Origin: Deltaproteobacteria bacterium GWC2_65_14
Lineage (GTDB): Bacteria > Desulfobacterota > Deferrimicrobia > Deferrimicrobiales > Deferrimicrobiaceae
Assembly: GCA_001797615.1 (NCBI GenBank)
Contig: MGPV01000066.1
Location: 1-45,805 of the forward strand
DNA: 45,805 nt
Reading direction: 5' to 3'
The notes beneath the pieces are model-generated. The model did not search any database, was not told the DNA's origin, and saw only the letters and a program-made list of their open reading frames with translations. This document shows positions 42,993 through 45,805 of the stretch, in pieces (within the stretch, counting starts at the first letter, position 1; every line of letters begins with the position of its first letter). Position numbers and translations under genes: made by a program.

Positions 42993-43697
42993 ATGAAGCG
43001 GTACGGAAAATGGGCGGTCACCGCAGCCGTTGCGATGGGTCTTCTCTTCGCCGCCGGGAAACCGGCCGACGCGACGCCCGCCTACGCGAAGGCCGAAAAA
43101 AAATCGTGCAGCTTCTGCCACGTAGGGAAAACGGGCGACAAGGTCTTCACGGACGCCGGGAAGTTCTACGGTCGCCACCACTCTCTCACCGGGTTTGCGG
43201 AAGAGGCCAAGGCACCGGCGAAGCCCGCTCCTGCACCCGTCTCCGTCCCCGCCGCGACCGCCGAGGCACCCCCCCCCGGGGAAGACGCCCGGATGGACAA
43301 GCCGATGGCGGATTCCGGCACTCCATGCCCCTGCGGTCGCGAATGCTGCATGAAGAAGTGCGGCAAGCGCCAAGGGCACATGCCAGGCGAGGGAGAGATG
43401 CCCCCGATGATGGAGAAGATGAAGGGGCATCTCGAGGAGATGAAGAAGGCGGTTTCGGACCTGCGCGAGAGCGAGAAGAAGCTGGAAGCGTCAACCGGTT
43501 CCGACCCGTTCCGCTCCGCCGTCCTGGATCACCTGAAGAAACTGGACGACCTCCAGGCCTCCCACCTCGGGCACATGGAATCGATGATGGGACGGATGCA
43601 CGGGGGCAAGGAGGGGATGGGGAGCGGAAAGGACGGCCGGCACGGCTGCAGGGAGAAACACGGCTGCGACTGCCCCTGCGGCGGAATGAAACCGTAG
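42993..43697 (+). CDS. Secreted Cys/Met/His-rich protein with one c-type heme motif
   Basis: 234 residues with a Sec signal (cleavage probable near PADA-T, residues 25-29). One CXXCH heme motif (CSFCH, 39-43) follows within a KKSCSFCH-VGKTGDKVFTDA stretch like that of small cytochromes. A Pro/Ala-rich linker leads to a Cys cluster (C112, C114, C118, C119, C123), a Met- and charge-rich helical section with a likely coiled coil (KGHLEEMKKAVSDLRESEKK), and a C-terminal tail with GHMESMMGRMHGG and four more cysteines (C219, C225, C227, C229). I do not recognise the family. The metal-ligand richness suggests copper or other metal binding in the periplasm beside the heme. RBS GGAGGA is nine to ten bases before the ATG. 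Confidence 0.72.
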   Translation: MKRYGKWAVTAAVAMGLLFAAGKPADATPAYAKAEKKSCSFCHVGKTGDKVFTDAGKFYGRHHSLTGFAEEAKAPAKPAPAPVSVPAATAEAPPPGEDARMDKPMADSGTPCPCGRECCMKKCGKRQGHMPGEGEMPPMMEKMKGHLEEMKKAVSDLRESEKKLEASTGSDPFRSAVLDHLKKLDDLQASHLGHMESMMGRMHGGKEGMGSGKDGRHGCREKHGCDCPCGGMKP

Positions 43698-43748
43698 CCC
43701 CGGCGGCGGACCGGCAGCCCCCCCGGGCCGAAGAGGGCCGATAAACAC

Positions 43749-43778
43749 GGGGGGGCGCCCCGCGCGGGGCGCCCCCCC
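43749..43778. terminator. Perfect 30-bp GC palindrome between convergent genes
   Basis: Fifteen bases (seven G, then CGCCCCGC) are followed at once by their exact complement. In RNA this folds into a very stable hairpin from either strand. It lies between the stop codons of the heme-motif gene (43697) and the convergent gdhA (43813), so it probably ends transcription in both directions. No T-run is present. Confidence 0.75.
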
Positions 43779-43812
43779 TGCCTTCCTGCGCCGACCGATC
43801 GTTCCGGCCGCG

Positions 43813-45805
<1,993 letters not shown>

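Overview
The window is GC-rich DNA (visibly about two-thirds G+C) from an anaerobically respiring bacterium. Multiheme c-type cytochromes, two NrfD-type quinone-linked membrane complexes, a TAtT-associated TRAP transporter, an IRP-type aconitase, a UGA-containing thiol peroxidase-like gene and an HD-GYP protein point to the former Deltaproteobacteria (Desulfobacterota, near Desulfuromonadales/Geobacter-like lineages). That placement is inference from gene content; no rRNA is present. I found no tRNA, rRNA, CRISPR array or transposase gene.

Layout. 1-552 (minus): the start of a SixA-type phosphatase and a 5'-truncated NUDIX remnant. 653-5053 (plus): an MFS exporter, a HEAT-repeat protein and an HD-GYP protein; the last two share an N-terminal module. 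5032-9467: a nitronate monooxygenase-like flavoprotein (minus), then a PPC/DUF296 protein, a WalJ-like MBL hydrolase, a glycine-zipper lipoprotein and a second MFS protein (plus). 9455-16163 (plus): an AT-rich promoter region with a tandem 16-bp repeat, then a six-gene Qrc/alternative-complex-III-like operon (pentaheme lipoprotein, molybdopterin-family protein, 4x[4Fe-4S] protein, NrfD-like protein, small membrane protein, lipoprotein with four monoheme repeats). 16255-19083 (minus): a convergent second complex (tetraheme cytochrome, TAT ferredoxin-like subunit, NrfD), separated from the first by a perfect 35-bp terminator palindrome.

19198-19387 is a repeat element with inverted ends. 19393-22397 (minus): a rubrerythrin-like protein, BipA and a SLOG-like protein. 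22500-28425 (minus): a GAF-PAS hybrid histidine kinase co-transcribed with a three-part TRAP transporter (TatT, DctP, fused DctQM). 28504-36481 (minus): a compact pentose phosphate operon in transcription order tkt-tal-gnd-zwf-pgl-glk-rpiB, most junctions overlapping or a few bases apart. 36534-38224 (minus): an OmpA-type lipoprotein and a TerC family membrane protein.

38423-39073 (minus): a thioredoxin-fold peroxiredoxin-like gene read through an in-frame TGA at the first position of its active-site CxxC, followed at the expected distance by a SECIS-like hairpin. This is a strong selenoprotein candidate that ordinary gene calling splits in two. Divergent from it is acnA (39250-42030). The rest holds a palindromic REP-like element, a CBS-ACT protein, a Cys/Met/His-rich secreted protein with one heme motif, NADP-type glutamate dehydrogenase, and the start of a Fic family gene cut by the window end.

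Together the genes describe central carbon metabolism (pentose phosphate, TCA, ammonium assimilation) linked to menaquinone-dependent periplasmic electron transfer through multiheme cytochromes.
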